Source of the DNA: Clostridia bacterium
GTDB lineage: Bacteria > Bacillota > Clostridia > Acetivibrionales > STF1-152
DNA length: 64,000 bases
Direction: 5' to 3'
NCBI GenBank assembly: GCA_028280575.1
Contig: JANQLN010000077.1
Span: 1-64,000, forward strand
Within the stretch, counting starts at the first letter, position 1. The number at the start of each line of letters is the position of its first letter. Below, in pieces: positions 1 to 7,743 of the stretch. The notes below the pieces were generated by a model that saw nothing but the letters and a program-made list of their open reading frames with translations, made no database searches and had not been told where the DNA came from. Position numbers and translations under genes: made by a program.

Positions 1-312
1 TTCATAGTGCTGTCTCGCTTGAGGGTCAGAAGCCATTTTTTCAAGAATGTTAGGGGCTATAATCACATTTCCTGTTCCAACTGTTGAACTACCAATATGG
101 TTAATATTAGCCTTGCTATATTCCAAATTTTGCACGGATATTTTCGAACCAAATTTCATCTGTAATTGTGACAGATATGACTCACTTTGCCTTTGTGCCT
201 TTGTAAGAACAGATGCAAATGTTGCATTTGATACATAACCTTGAGATTGTAAATTTCTTTCAGTAGCATTTGGATATAATTGAGAACAGTATTGATTTAC
301 CACTGAGAGCAT
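1..312 (-). CDS. hypothetical protein, N-terminal 104 residues (cut by window edge)
   Basis: An ATG at 312 is preceded by GGAGG with 7-base spacing, and the frame stays open to the window edge, so the C-terminus is missing. The product begins MLSVVNQYCSQLYPNATE and is polar and Gln/Ser/Asn-rich. No signal peptide or membrane segment is visible. The stretch NVIIAPNILEKMASDPQA recalls the conserved segment of the DUF6033-type clostridial proteins, but that is from memory and unverified. Function unknown. It reads away from the alcohol dehydrogenase and is separated from it by about 100 bases. Confidence 0.7.
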   Translation of the reverse strand, partial: MLSVVNQYCSQLYPNATERNLQSQGYVSNATFASVLTKAQRQSESYLSQLQMKFGSKISVQNLEYSKANINHIGSSTVGTGNVIIAPNILEKMASDPQARQHYE

Positions 313-414
313 ATTGTTTCCTCCTTAATGTTTGACATACTTTTTTTATTACTTATATACTATATCGACCATATTTGAAAGATTATTAAACTTACCGACA
401 GAGTCAATTTACTG

Positions 415-1434
415 TTAGGGATTTACAATTACTTTTCCTTTACTCCTATAAGACAGATTTTCAAATACATTGTTAATATCATCTAATCTTATCTTGGTTG
501 TTATAATATCTTTTACATTTATTTTTCCCGATTTTAATAGGGAAACAGCTCTACCTTGTGTGTAAGGATTTATGAATGAAGCTTTTATTGAAATTTCCCT
601 TTTGAATACATCAAATGGAAGCAAAGGTATTTCGCATGCCGGTTCAGTAAGTCCATATAACATTGCAGTGCCTCCTTTGCCCACATATCTTATGGCGTCC
701 GTCATAGTTTCCTTCTTTCCAACACATTCAATAACAACATCAACAGAAAGAATTGCATAAGAGTTCAAAACTTCTTGTACCGATTGGCTTAAAGGGTCAA
801 CTGTAATATCAGCTCCAAACTTTTCAGCCATTTCTCTTTTAAACAGTACTGGTTCTACCATTATTATGGTCGATGCACCCGATAGTTTAACAAGCTGTAG
901 CATTATTTGTCCAATTGCACCTCCACCAATAACCATAACCGTATCTCCAGGCTTTACACCTGTAATATCCATTCCATGTAAACAGCATGCAACTGGCTCA
1001 GACATTGCACCTTCTTCAAAGGAAAGACTTTTTCCGATTTTGTATACCTGTTTTTCATGTACATTACAGAATTCGGCAAATCCTCCATGAGTAGTTGTAC
1101 CAATTCCAATCATATTTTCACAAAAATGAGCTTTCCCTATTCTGCAATAATAGCATTCCCCACACATATGATTTGGATCAACACATACCCTATCTCCCTG
1201 TTTCAAGGCCTTTACACCAGGTCCAACTTCAAAAACAACTCCAGAGAACTCATGTCCTAAAATATTCGGCGGTTTACATTCTGCCGCGCCTTCATCACCT
1301 TCATAAATATGCAAATCTGTTCCACATACCCCACATGCTTTAACCTTTATCTGTACTTCCCCCCGCCGCAGTTCTAAAATACTTGTTTCCTCAACTCTTA
1401 TATCTTTTTTTCCGTAAAAAATTGCTGCTTTCAA
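415..1434 (-). CDS. zinc-dependent alcohol/polyol dehydrogenase (MDR family)
   Basis: Medium-chain dehydrogenase of 339 residues. Catalytic-zinc ligands are visible as Cys37 (CGVCGTD) and His61-Glu62 (GHE), with Glu146 before a proline. The structural-zinc lobe is Cys91, Cys94, Cys97 and Cys105, and a Rossmann GGGAIG motif lies near residue 170. The sorbitol/threonine/butanediol dehydrogenase branch fits best, so it probably oxidises a polyol or sugar with NAD(P). I start it at TTG 1434, which has GGAGGTG six bases upstream; the frame also extends to an ATG at 1482 without a ribosome site. It lies downstream of the sugar-uptake cluster but has its own promoter. The substrate is not determinable. 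Confidence 0.9.
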   Translation of the reverse strand: MKAAIFYGKKDIRVEETSILELRRGEVQIKVKACGVCGTDLHIYEGDEGAAECKPPNILGHEFSGVVFEVGPGVKALKQGDRVCVDPNHMCGECYYCRIGKAHFCENMIGIGTTTHGGFAEFCNVHEKQVYKIGKSLSFEEGAMSEPVACCLHGMDITGVKPGDTVMVIGGGAIGQIMLQLVKLSGASTIIMVEPVLFKREMAEKFGADITVDPLSQSVQEVLNSYAILSVDVVIECVGKKETMTDAIRYVGKGGTAMLYGLTEPACEIPLLPFDVFKREISIKASFINPYTQGRAVSLLKSGKINVKDIITTKIRLDDINNVFENLSYRSKGKVIVNP

Positions 1435-1558
1435 ACTTAAACACCTCCAGAAAATTTTTATGAGAAAGACAAAAACCAGCAAAAATCAGATATCTTTCAA
1501 ATTTTAAATGCTGCAAAGACGGTACTAAAAAGTGCACATCTACTTGCACGGTTGTAAT

Positions 1559-1587
1559 ATTATAACTAAATTTATAATTTATGTTAA
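1559..1587 (-). promoter_or_regulatory. sigma-A type promoter of the alcohol dehydrogenase
   Basis: On the minus strand, TTAACA (1582-1587), a 17-base spacer and TATAAT (1559-1564) give a predicted start near 1552 and a leader of about 115 bases. Short inverted arms GTGCA (1532-1536) and TGCAC (1545-1549) lie just past the start and could be an operator. The 352-base gap 1435-1786 holds this promoter and the terminator of the toxin-antitoxin pair, and nothing else I can recognise. Confidence 0.6.
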
Positions 1588-1654
1588 TTCAAGCTGCTTA
1601 ATTGTATCTTTTAACTTTGTTTTTTATCAAGTGACCGTTTTTTTCAAAGTAGGG

Positions 1655-1689
1655 TATGAAAAAACCACAAAACAATTTTGGGCTTTGTG
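1655..1689 (-). terminator. probable rho-independent terminator of yefM-yoeB
   Basis: Minus-strand stem CACAAA/TTTGTG (arms 1684-1689 and 1666-1671) is followed by G and a run of six T. It lies about 100 bases after the toxin stop codon. The short, AT-rich stem makes it a moderate call. Confidence 0.5.
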
Positions 1690-1786
1690 ATCGATCATTT
1701 TTGTCTTTGGTGTACAAAATAGATACACATTATTATTGTATTACACTTTTAGGAAAATCCCTACGTCTTTTCCATATACCTATTCC

Positions 1787-2050
1787 CTATTCGTAATGCG
1801 AATACATAGATAATATTTTTACTACTTTATCTTCCTGTACAACCACATAAACAATTCTATGCTGTATATTAACTCTTCTTGAATACATACCCTTTAAATC
1901 ACCTATTAGTTTTTCATAAGGCGGAGGATTTTGAAAAGGATTTTCCCGGATAATCTTTAATAACTCTTTTGCTTTTTTATCCAATCCAAGCTTTTCTAGC
2001 TTTTTAGCATCATTTGCAGCTCTCTTTGTAAGCTTCAATCTAAATCCCAT
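1787..2050 (-). CDS. yoeB: YoeB-type mRNA interferase toxin
   Basis: An 87-residue RelE/ParE-fold toxin of the Txe/YoeB family, known to bind the ribosome and cleave mRNA at the A site. Visible family signatures are the basic N-terminal helix (LTKRAANDAKKLEK), the NPF..PPPYEKL turn, SRRVNIQHRIVY (catalytic Arg/His region) and the C-terminal SHYE ending. Length is typical. The ATG overlaps the end of the antitoxin by 16 bases, and a GGAGG lies inside the antitoxin gene, as expected for translational coupling. All catalytic positions appear intact, so it is probably active and neutralised by the upstream antitoxin. Confidence 0.93.
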   Translation of the reverse strand: MGFRLKLTKRAANDAKKLEKLGLDKKAKELLKIIRENPFQNPPPYEKLIGDLKGMYSRRVNIQHRIVYVVVQEDKVVKILSMYSHYE

Positions 2051-2292
2051 CCGATATCCTCCAAATCCAGCAGCTCTTCTTTTGGTATATTTCTTCCCTC
2101 AATAAGCGACTCTCTCATTCCTGGGATTGATAATAAATATAATGTCTCTTGTATTGAAATCCAATCTTGTTTTGATAATAAGATACCATTTCCTCTCTTC
2201 CCTAATATTTCTATTGGCTCACTTGATATAATTGTTTCATCAAGTAATTTATATAAATTATTTCTCGCTTGTGTTATTGGAACTGTTTTCAT
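2035..2292 (-). CDS. yefM: YefM/Phd family antitoxin
   Basis: An 85-residue antitoxin starting MKTVPITQARNN, the classic Phd/YefM N-terminal DNA-binding fold. The C-terminal acidic tail (EELLDLEDIGWDLD) would wrap the toxin. I start it at ATG 2292, which has GGAGGTG six bases upstream; a GTG at 2310 lies upstream of that site and almost on the transcription start. The family acts as toxin neutraliser and autorepressor of the operon. It overlaps yoeB by 16 bases. Confidence 0.93.
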   Translation of the reverse strand: MKTVPITQARNNLYKLLDETIISSEPIEILGKRGNGILLSKQDWISIQETLYLLSIPGMRESLIEGRNIPKEELLDLEDIGWDLD

Positions 2293-2312
2293 TATTTTCA
2301 CCTCCTGCACAT

Positions 2313-2341
2313 ATTATACCGTACGCAATTACGTCTGTCAA
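2313..2341 (-). promoter_or_regulatory. consensus sigma-A promoter of yefM-yoeB
   Basis: Minus strand: TTGACA (2336-2341), exactly 17 bases, then TATAAT (2313-2318). The leader to the antitoxin ATG is only about 14 bases. The spacer contains the imperfect palindrome ACGTAATTGCGT, a plausible site for YefM autorepression (inference). Confidence 0.85.
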
Positions 2342-2514
2342 TCGTTTGCTGCTCTGCCTCCTCTGCCTATTTTATATCTACCAGTAATAGAGATGTATCT
2401 ATTTGCCTTTTTAACTCTCGTACCGAGCAATTTGAGCTTATAGCTTCTTTTTCATAAAAGCTTCTTGCCTCTTTGTCAGGAACGCTTAAAAGCTCACAAT
2501 AATGTGACCAGGAT

Positions 2515-2541
2515 AATTTTCCAGACACCGTCTGGAAAATT
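2515..2541. repeat. perfect 12-bp inverted repeat (hairpin)
   Basis: Arms AATTTTCCAGAC (2515-2526) and GTCTGGAAAATT (2530-2541) with a 3-base loop. There is no T-run on either side, so it is not a standard terminator. It lies about 350 bases beyond the cupin gene and may be the operon end or a mobile-element trace. Confidence 0.6.
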
Positions 2542-2604
2542 GGGTAACTCAGATTAAAAATGCCACTTAAATCTGAAATTTTTGAATACAGTAAAACTAA
2601 CTAT

Positions 2605-2730
2605 TTAAAAAACCACAGCAGATAAGTTGGCAGCGTTAGCTGTTAATGACAAAGGTCCTCCAACTTTTGTTACAAAAGCATCAAAACCTCCCCCAATACT
2701 TGGCTGAATTCTTTTTTTTGTTCATCATAA
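2605..2730 (-). pseudogene. remnant of a beta-propeller (SBBP-like) repeat protein C-terminus
   Basis: One minus-strand frame reads PSIGGGFDAFVTKVGG and then a short tail ending in stop TAA at 2605-2607. The GG.DAFVTK motif matches the repeat unit of SBBP-type beta-propeller proteins. Upstream, the frame is closed by a TGA, and there is no start or ribosome site, so only a fragment is left. The assignment rests on one repeat unit. Confidence 0.35.
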
Positions 2731-2886
2731 TAATTAACTTCTATAACGCTTATAATCTGTGACAAGCTGGTCTGCTGCTTGAGCCTGTAAAAAACATCAT
2801 ATACGCTATTTCAATGGGGCTCAAAAGGAAAAATATTCCTCATGACGATTTAAGCAATCTGTTGCTACAACAGAAGCTACAGAGTA

Positions 2887-4101
2887 CTATTCTATCTTAA
2901 GGTCAGAATTTTCAGCAAAGTGCTTTAACATTACAATAGGGTCGGATTTTGACTGGTTATAGATAGTAACGCCTTTTTTTGCTGTTTCTTCAGTAACAAA
3001 AAATTCATCATAGGTCAGCTGTCCATACCTTATCAATGAGGGTGTCTCAATATCCCACGATCCAAATTTCCCATGCCCCTGAAGCATAATAAATCCGTAC
3101 GCTGCACTATCTTTAATGGTAACTGTTTTTCCCGGCATTACACTAAGGCGTTTAGCGCTTACTTCCTTGCACTTGTAGCAAATCCACTCTTCAATATATC
3201 CTTCAGCTTTCATTTCTTCCATTTCTTTTGCAGGCTTTGGCGCCATAAAACGGTTTTTGTGGAAATCTGGGTCAACATTTAAGTCCCAATCAATAACCTC
3301 AATAAGGTAACTAAATTTATTTAACTCTTCTTTGGGGGTATCCTTCCAGAGGAGTGCCGGCGGAACGCATTGCCCTCCATACAGCACCGATTGGTACATG
3401 GCATACACATCAGAGGCAAATTGGGGTTCATAGGTGCAAAGACTTCCCGGAGCATGCAGTACTCCTGGAGGAACATCCCAGCCTGTATCCAGCGTAAGCT
3501 TGAAGCTTCTCGATAAGTCAAGGAGTTTATTATCACCTTTAATAAAATCTTCAAGGCTCTTTTTTACTTCCTCCCTGGTAGTTTCAGGATTGAACCCAAA
3601 AAAGGTAAACGGAAACTCGCCCCCGTGGTTATTCACTTGGGCTGGGAAGAAGTACATTTCAGGCTTGCCTTCCTGTCCAACTCTTGCCGCATGTTCTTTT
3701 CCATGGTGTACGTGGTGGGGGAGCGGCCCCATATTGTCAAAAAATTTTGAATACATTGGCCATCTATTATATTTATTCCAAAGTCCACTTCCTATAATAT
3801 CCCCTTTTAAGTACTCGACAGCATCTCTGAGTAAAACCTTTTCTTTTCCGTCATCATCTGCCACAATATAGCTAAGGCCCTCATCATCAGGTGTTCCAGG
3901 TCCATTTTCTGCATGAGTTGTAGATGCAAACCACCTTTCATCAATTCCCCCTCGCTCAAGACCACTTATGTAATAGTCGTCTGGGTGAAGCTTAATTCTT
4001 TTCCCAGGCCTGCAAAAGGATCTCGGTACCCATGCAGGTGCCAGCCTTAGTATGCCTTCTCCCTGCTCTAATGCTTTTTCAGCAATGATTTTTTTTGACA
4101 T
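2887..4101 (-). CDS. cupin protein related to class I mannose-6-phosphate isomerase
   Basis: 404 residues. The His-rich metal-site region LPHHVHHGKEHAARVG (about residues 128-143) followed by PEMYFFPAQ, and later PPGVLHAPGS (about residue 240), match the cupin metal ligands of phosphomannose-isomerase-like proteins. A CYKC pair sits near residue 315. There is no signal peptide, so it is cytoplasmic. It is the last gene of the sugar cluster, 15 bases after the mutarotase-like gene, with a clear GGGGG ribosome site. Inferred role: aldose-ketose or related isomerisation of the imported sugar; the true substrate is unknown. Confidence 0.75.
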   Translation of the reverse strand: MSKKIIAEKALEQGEGILRLAPAWVPRSFCRPGKRIKLHPDDYYISGLERGGIDERWFASTTHAENGPGTPDDEGLSYIVADDDGKEKVLLRDAVEYLKGDIIGSGLWNKYNRWPMYSKFFDNMGPLPHHVHHGKEHAARVGQEGKPEMYFFPAQVNNHGGEFPFTFFGFNPETTREEVKKSLEDFIKGDNKLLDLSRSFKLTLDTGWDVPPGVLHAPGSLCTYEPQFASDVYAMYQSVLYGGQCVPPALLWKDTPKEELNKFSYLIEVIDWDLNVDPDFHKNRFMAPKPAKEMEEMKAEGYIEEWICYKCKEVSAKRLSVMPGKTVTIKDSAAYGFIMLQGHGKFGSWDIETPSLIRYGQLTYDEFFVTEETAKKGVTIYNQSKSDPIVMLKHFAENSDLKIE

Positions 4102-4116
4102 ATCAAATTCCCCCTA

Positions 4117-4476
4117 TCAATATGGATGAAGTTTTCCGTCTAGTTGCTGCTTCAGATCAAATACTTTCTCCAGATAATTTGTCTCACCATGTAACTTTCC
4201 AGTTTCGTCAATAAACTGGCTCTCCTCAAGCCAGGGTGCAACCATTTCAAACCACTTCTTTCCCGCTTCGGAATTCCCGAAGGATTTCATGTATACGTCA
4301 ATATCTTCACACTCAATAATAACTATAGCGAGATTATGATACATAAAAATGAACTCATTGCGGGTTCCAGCTTCTTTAAGAGCTTCAAGCACTTCCTTCC
4401 AGGGATCCTTATGAATATCAATATATTCCTTTAGAAACTCTTTTTTTATTTTATTCACCAGACAATACCTTTTCAA
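4117..4476 (-). CDS. L-rhamnose mutarotase-like protein (RhaM/DUF718 family)
   Basis: A 119-residue single-domain protein of the dimeric alpha-beta barrel type. It begins LKRYCLVNKIKKEFLKEYIDIHK, with the family's conserved Tyr and His near the N-terminus, has a YMKSFGNSEAGKKWFEMVAP stretch in mid-protein, and ends in LDGKLHPY. Family members interconvert alpha and beta anomers of L-rhamnose or L-fucose. The start is TTG 4476 with GGAGGT six bases upstream; the longer ATG frame from 4494 has no ribosome site. It sits between the URO-D-like and cupin genes, which supports catabolism of a 6-deoxy or similar sugar, though no rhamnose isomerase or kinase is in the window. Confidence 0.8.
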   Translation of the reverse strand: MKRYCLVNKIKKEFLKEYIDIHKDPWKEVLEALKEAGTRNEFIFMYHNLAIVIIECEDIDVYMKSFGNSEAGKKWFEMVAPWLEESQFIDETGKLHGETNYLEKVFDLKQQLDGKLHPY

Positions 4477-4563
4477 TTTAATACCTCCTACCATTAAAAT
4501 TATAACATGGCCAATTCAAATTATACACGCTTCGAATATAATATGTTAATACTTGTTTTATTT

Positions 4564-5739
4564 TTACATCTGGAGTACCCGTTCCCTCTCAATAATTACC
4601 GTTTTCACCAGTGCTTTAATGTTCTCAACAGGTACATCCTTTGTTATTTCTTGTGACGGTGCTACAATATAACCTCCGCCTTTACCCAGTATGTGTATAG
4701 TCTCACGCACCATTTCCTCGATTTTCTCAGGTGATCCGTAGGGCAGTATTTGCTGTGTGTCTATTCCGCCCCAGAAAATAAGGTCTTTACCAAATTCCTT
4801 TTTCAGAAATTTTAAATCCATACACGGCTGAACCGGCTCAAGAATATCCAGCCCCACATCGATTAAATCAGGTATGAATTCGGTAATATTACCGCAGGAG
4901 TGCATGGCTACAGGAATTCCTGCAGATTTATAAACATTAAAAAGTTTGGCGTATCTTGGCTTGAATATTCTTCTGAACATCTCCTTTGAAAACAAAGTGC
5001 TGTACTGAGTGCCAAGGTCATCTCCAGTATGCCCTACTTTAGCTCCATGCTCTACACATTTCCTGGCAAAAGCTATTTTATATTCCAGTATTTTGTCCAG
5101 CAGTTCCTCAACCACTTCAGGCTGGGCAGCAATTTCCATCATTAACTCTTCAAAACCCATTACATGATAGCTTCTTTCATACATCCCACCATATCCTGAG
5201 CATATTACAAGAAAATCACCTGAATACTTCTTTAGATCATATTCTATCAAATCAAAATTTCCTTTTGCAGAGGCATCCGGGGCCTTAAAGCACCTTACTG
5301 CCTCTTCCAGTTCACCCAGCTTTAGGACATCCCTGTTAAATCCAGGAGGCATAAATTTCTCAGCTATTTCATTTCGTTCATATTTTTGCTGCAGAGGATG
5401 GAAGCATGGAAAAAAACCGTCAGCATACATCTGTATACCAACTCCCCATTTATCATAGACAACATGATTTTCAACATCAACACCACAAAAGCCCCTGGCT
5501 TCATATTCCTTCATTTTCTCTATGTCATTCCTGTAGACCAACGGAACATCATCAGCACTAAAGGTAATGTGGATATGATTTCCCATATAACTATCAAGTT
5601 CGTCTGCTGAAGATAATCCTAATTGGATTGATAATTCCCTGTCTCTAGTTCTATCAGCCATTGTAATCTGGCTTGGCAGGAAATCTACATCCCGCCTGTT
5701 TATTACATTCAAAATCCTTTGTTCGTTTGTTAATGTCAT
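4564..5739 (-). CDS. URO-D family protein (possible methyltransferase)
   Basis: 391 residues of the uroporphyrinogen decarboxylase superfamily, which includes HemE and the corrinoid methyltransferases MtaA/MtbA/CmuA. The stretch HTGDDLGTQYSTLFSKEMF and an HSCGNI motif (near residue 280) are visible. His-X-Cys is the zinc-binding motif of the methyltransferase branch, and a further Cys follows in EPVQPCMD, so a methyltransferase is at least as likely as a decarboxylase. No heme genes or corrinoid protein are nearby. It lies 39 bases downstream of a sugar permease and clearly belongs to the catabolic operon. The reaction is unknown. Confidence 0.8.
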   Translation of the reverse strand: MTLTNEQRILNVINRRDVDFLPSQITMADRTRDRELSIQLGLSSADELDSYMGNHIHITFSADDVPLVYRNDIEKMKEYEARGFCGVDVENHVVYDKWGVGIQMYADGFFPCFHPLQQKYERNEIAEKFMPPGFNRDVLKLGELEEAVRCFKAPDASAKGNFDLIEYDLKKYSGDFLVICSGYGGMYERSYHVMGFEELMMEIAAQPEVVEELLDKILEYKIAFARKCVEHGAKVGHTGDDLGTQYSTLFSKEMFRRIFKPRYAKLFNVYKSAGIPVAMHSCGNITEFIPDLIDVGLDILEPVQPCMDLKFLKKEFGKDLIFWGGIDTQQILPYGSPEKIEEMVRETIHILGKGGGYIVAPSQEITKDVPVENIKALVKTVIIERERVLQM

Positions 5740-5778
5740 AGCTAATACCTCCCTCTATAATCTCCTTTAAGACTTAAC

Positions 5779-6723
5779 TTAGCCTTTGCTCTTTCCATTT
5801 ATCGAGTCAAGGGATACAACCAGAATAAGAATAACCCCTTTGACAATTTCCTGGTAATATGCTTGAACCTGCAGTAATGTAAGGGAATTAAAGAGTACTC
5901 CTATCATCAGCATCCCCAGCAAGGTTTTAATTGCGCTTCCTTTTCCGCCTGTAAGCTTTGTTCCTCCTATTACAACAGCTGTTACTACTGATAAAGCCAG
6001 GTCTGAACCATACAAGGCTGATCCTGCGTTAACTCTTGCAGCAAGCATAACACCTCCAAAGGAAGCCATAACACCTAAAATTACAAATACAATCATTTTA
6101 TAAAATTCCACATTAATTCCTGCCAGCATTGCTACTTTTTTACTTCCGCCGGTGGCATATATTTTCCTGCCAAAGTTTGTCTTTTTGAGAATAAACTCAC
6201 TAATTATAAAAACAATAAAGAAAACCAGTATTAAATATGGTATACCTAGTATTTTCCCATTACCCATTGAATAAATTATTTCATCAGTAGTATTTATAGG
6301 CTTGCCGTCAGTGTAAAAAAGCGCAAAACCTTTCACAGCTACCATCGTACCCATTGTAGCAATGAAAGCATTCATTTTGACTTTAGATACAAGCATCCCA
6401 TTAAACAGCCCAATAATCGCTCCGATCATAAATACAACAAGCATTGAAGGCAATATTCCGATTCTTTTGCTGAAATCAATAAACAAGATTGTGGACAGGG
6501 CAAAGGTAGAACTTACGCTCAAATCAAATTCTCCACAGATGATAGCAAAGGTCATCGCAAAAGCGACAATACCATAAATGGATATTTGAACCAGAATATT
6601 CGTAATATTTGCTGTTGAAAAAAAATTACTCTTGACCAACGACATAACGACTACCATTAGTATAAGAAAAAACAAGACACTCTTGTCCCTGATAAATTTG
6701 ATATAGTTTACCTTTCTATACAT
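5779..6723 (-). CDS. sugar ABC transporter permease 2 (RbsC-like, CUT2)
   Basis: A 314-residue integral membrane protein with about eight to ten hydrophobic segments, starting at a predicted TM helix near residue 14. It has the BPD_transp_2 pattern: GEFDLSVSSTFALS near residue 65 and VVIGGTKLTGGKGSAIKT near residue 255, the loop contacting the ATPase. It is 12 bases downstream of its paralogue and the two likely form a heterodimeric channel with the preceding ATPase. It imports a monosaccharide or close relative; specificity cannot be read. Confidence 0.92.
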   Translation of the reverse strand: MYRKVNYIKFIRDKSVLFFLILMVVVMSLVKSNFFSTANITNILVQISIYGIVAFAMTFAIICGEFDLSVSSTFALSTILFIDFSKRIGILPSMLVVFMIGAIIGLFNGMLVSKVKMNAFIATMGTMVAVKGFALFYTDGKPINTTDEIIYSMGNGKILGIPYLILVFFIVFIISEFILKKTNFGRKIYATGGSKKVAMLAGINVEFYKMIVFVILGVMASFGGVMLAARVNAGSALYGSDLALSVVTAVVIGGTKLTGGKGSAIKTLLGMLMIGVLFNSLTLLQVQAYYQEIVKGVILILVVSLDSINGKSKG

Positions 6724-6735
6724 TTTAACTCCTCA

Positions 6736-7743
6736 TTATACTTTCCATTGTCTATTTTTATTCCAGATATCAATACCTACAGCCAGGATAATGATTATTC
6801 CTTTAATTATGTTTTGTGGATAGGAGGATATATTCATTATATTTAAAGCGTTTCCCAGAACACCCATTACAACAACACCTAAAACGGTATTAATCATACT
6901 TCCTCTGCCACCTGACAAACTCACTCCTCCAACCACAACTGCTGCTATAGCATCCAGTTCATATCCTGTACCTGCCGCAGGAGATGCTGCTCCAACCCTT
7001 GATGTAAGTACAATTGCAGCTGCAGCAGCCGTTATACCGTTCAACGTGAATACCATAACCCTGTAAAAACTCACATTGATACCCGACATACTAGTTGCTT
7101 CAATGTTACCGCCAAGGAAATAGATAACTCGTCCCAAAGGGGTATTTGTAAGTAAAAACTGCGTAATAACAATAATAACTATAAAAATAATAACCGGAGC
7201 AACACCCAAACCAATTTTGCCGAAAAGGCCAGTGCCGGAACCCTGCTGGAATATACCCCCTGAATATATCATTGTAAGAGAAGCAATTACAGACATCATT
7301 CCAAAGGTTATAATAAATGCCTCACCCAGCCTGCCTTTAATTTTAGCCAAAATCAGACCGGAAATAGCCCCTAACAGTGCCCCCGTGCCAAGTGTAACAA
7401 TAATGGCAGGTAAAACACCCATAGTATTAACCTGGTTTATAACAATTACTCCTGCCAGTGAAACAATAGATCCCACAGAAAGGTCAATTCCACCGGATAT
7501 TATTACCAGTGTCATTCCACAGGATAATATGCCTATAACTGAAATTTGTTTAAGGATATTGTCAAAATTTTGTATTGTTAAAAAGCTGTGGGAGTATAAC
7601 GATACCAAGATAACAATAGCAATTAAAACCAATGCTACCGCGTAATTCTGAAAAATATAGCGTATTTTACTTATAAAAAAGCGATCCATTGATCCCGCTA
7701 TGTTTTCGCTCTTAATCAACCAAATCATTCCTTTCAAATGCAT
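6736..7743 (-). CDS. sugar ABC transporter permease 1 (RbsC-like, CUT2)
   Basis: 335 residues, multi-spanning, with the CUT2 permease signatures ISGGIDLSVGSIVSLAG (about residue 85) and VVVGGVSLSGGRGSMINT (about residue 270). The ATG at 7743 directly follows the stop of the ATPase gene (TAA-ATG), implying translational coupling. A TTG at 7719 with AAAGGA upstream is an alternative start removing eight residues. It pairs with the next gene as the membrane channel of a ribose/xylose-type importer. Confidence 0.92.
   Translation of the reverse strand: MHLKGMIWLIKSENIAGSMDRFFISKIRYIFQNYAVALVLIAIVILVSLYSHSFLTIQNFDNILKQISVIGILSCGMTLVIISGGIDLSVGSIVSLAGVIVINQVNTMGVLPAIIVTLGTGALLGAISGLILAKIKGRLGEAFIITFGMMSVIASLTMIYSGGIFQQGSGTGLFGKIGLGVAPVIIFIVIIVITQFLLTNTPLGRVIYFLGGNIEATSMSGINVSFYRVMVFTLNGITAAAAAIVLTSRVGAASPAAGTGYELDAIAAVVVGGVSLSGGRGSMINTVLGVVVMGVLGNALNIMNISSYPQNIIKGIIIILAVGIDIWNKNRQWKV

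Larger units (their letters stand above)
2342..2886. other. 545-base gap with no intact gene
   Basis: Between the toxin-antitoxin promoter and the cupin gene there is no intact gene. The gap holds a perfect hairpin (2515-2541), a minus-strand coding remnant (2605-2730) and a short plus-strand open stretch near 2760-2900 without start signals that I do not recognise. The texture suggests decayed DNA. Confidence 0.6.

Noticed and set aside
2760..2886. Short plus-strand open stretch (LLEPVKNIIYAISMGLKR...)
   Set aside because: No start codon with a ribosome site, preceded by a stop, and no recognised similarity.
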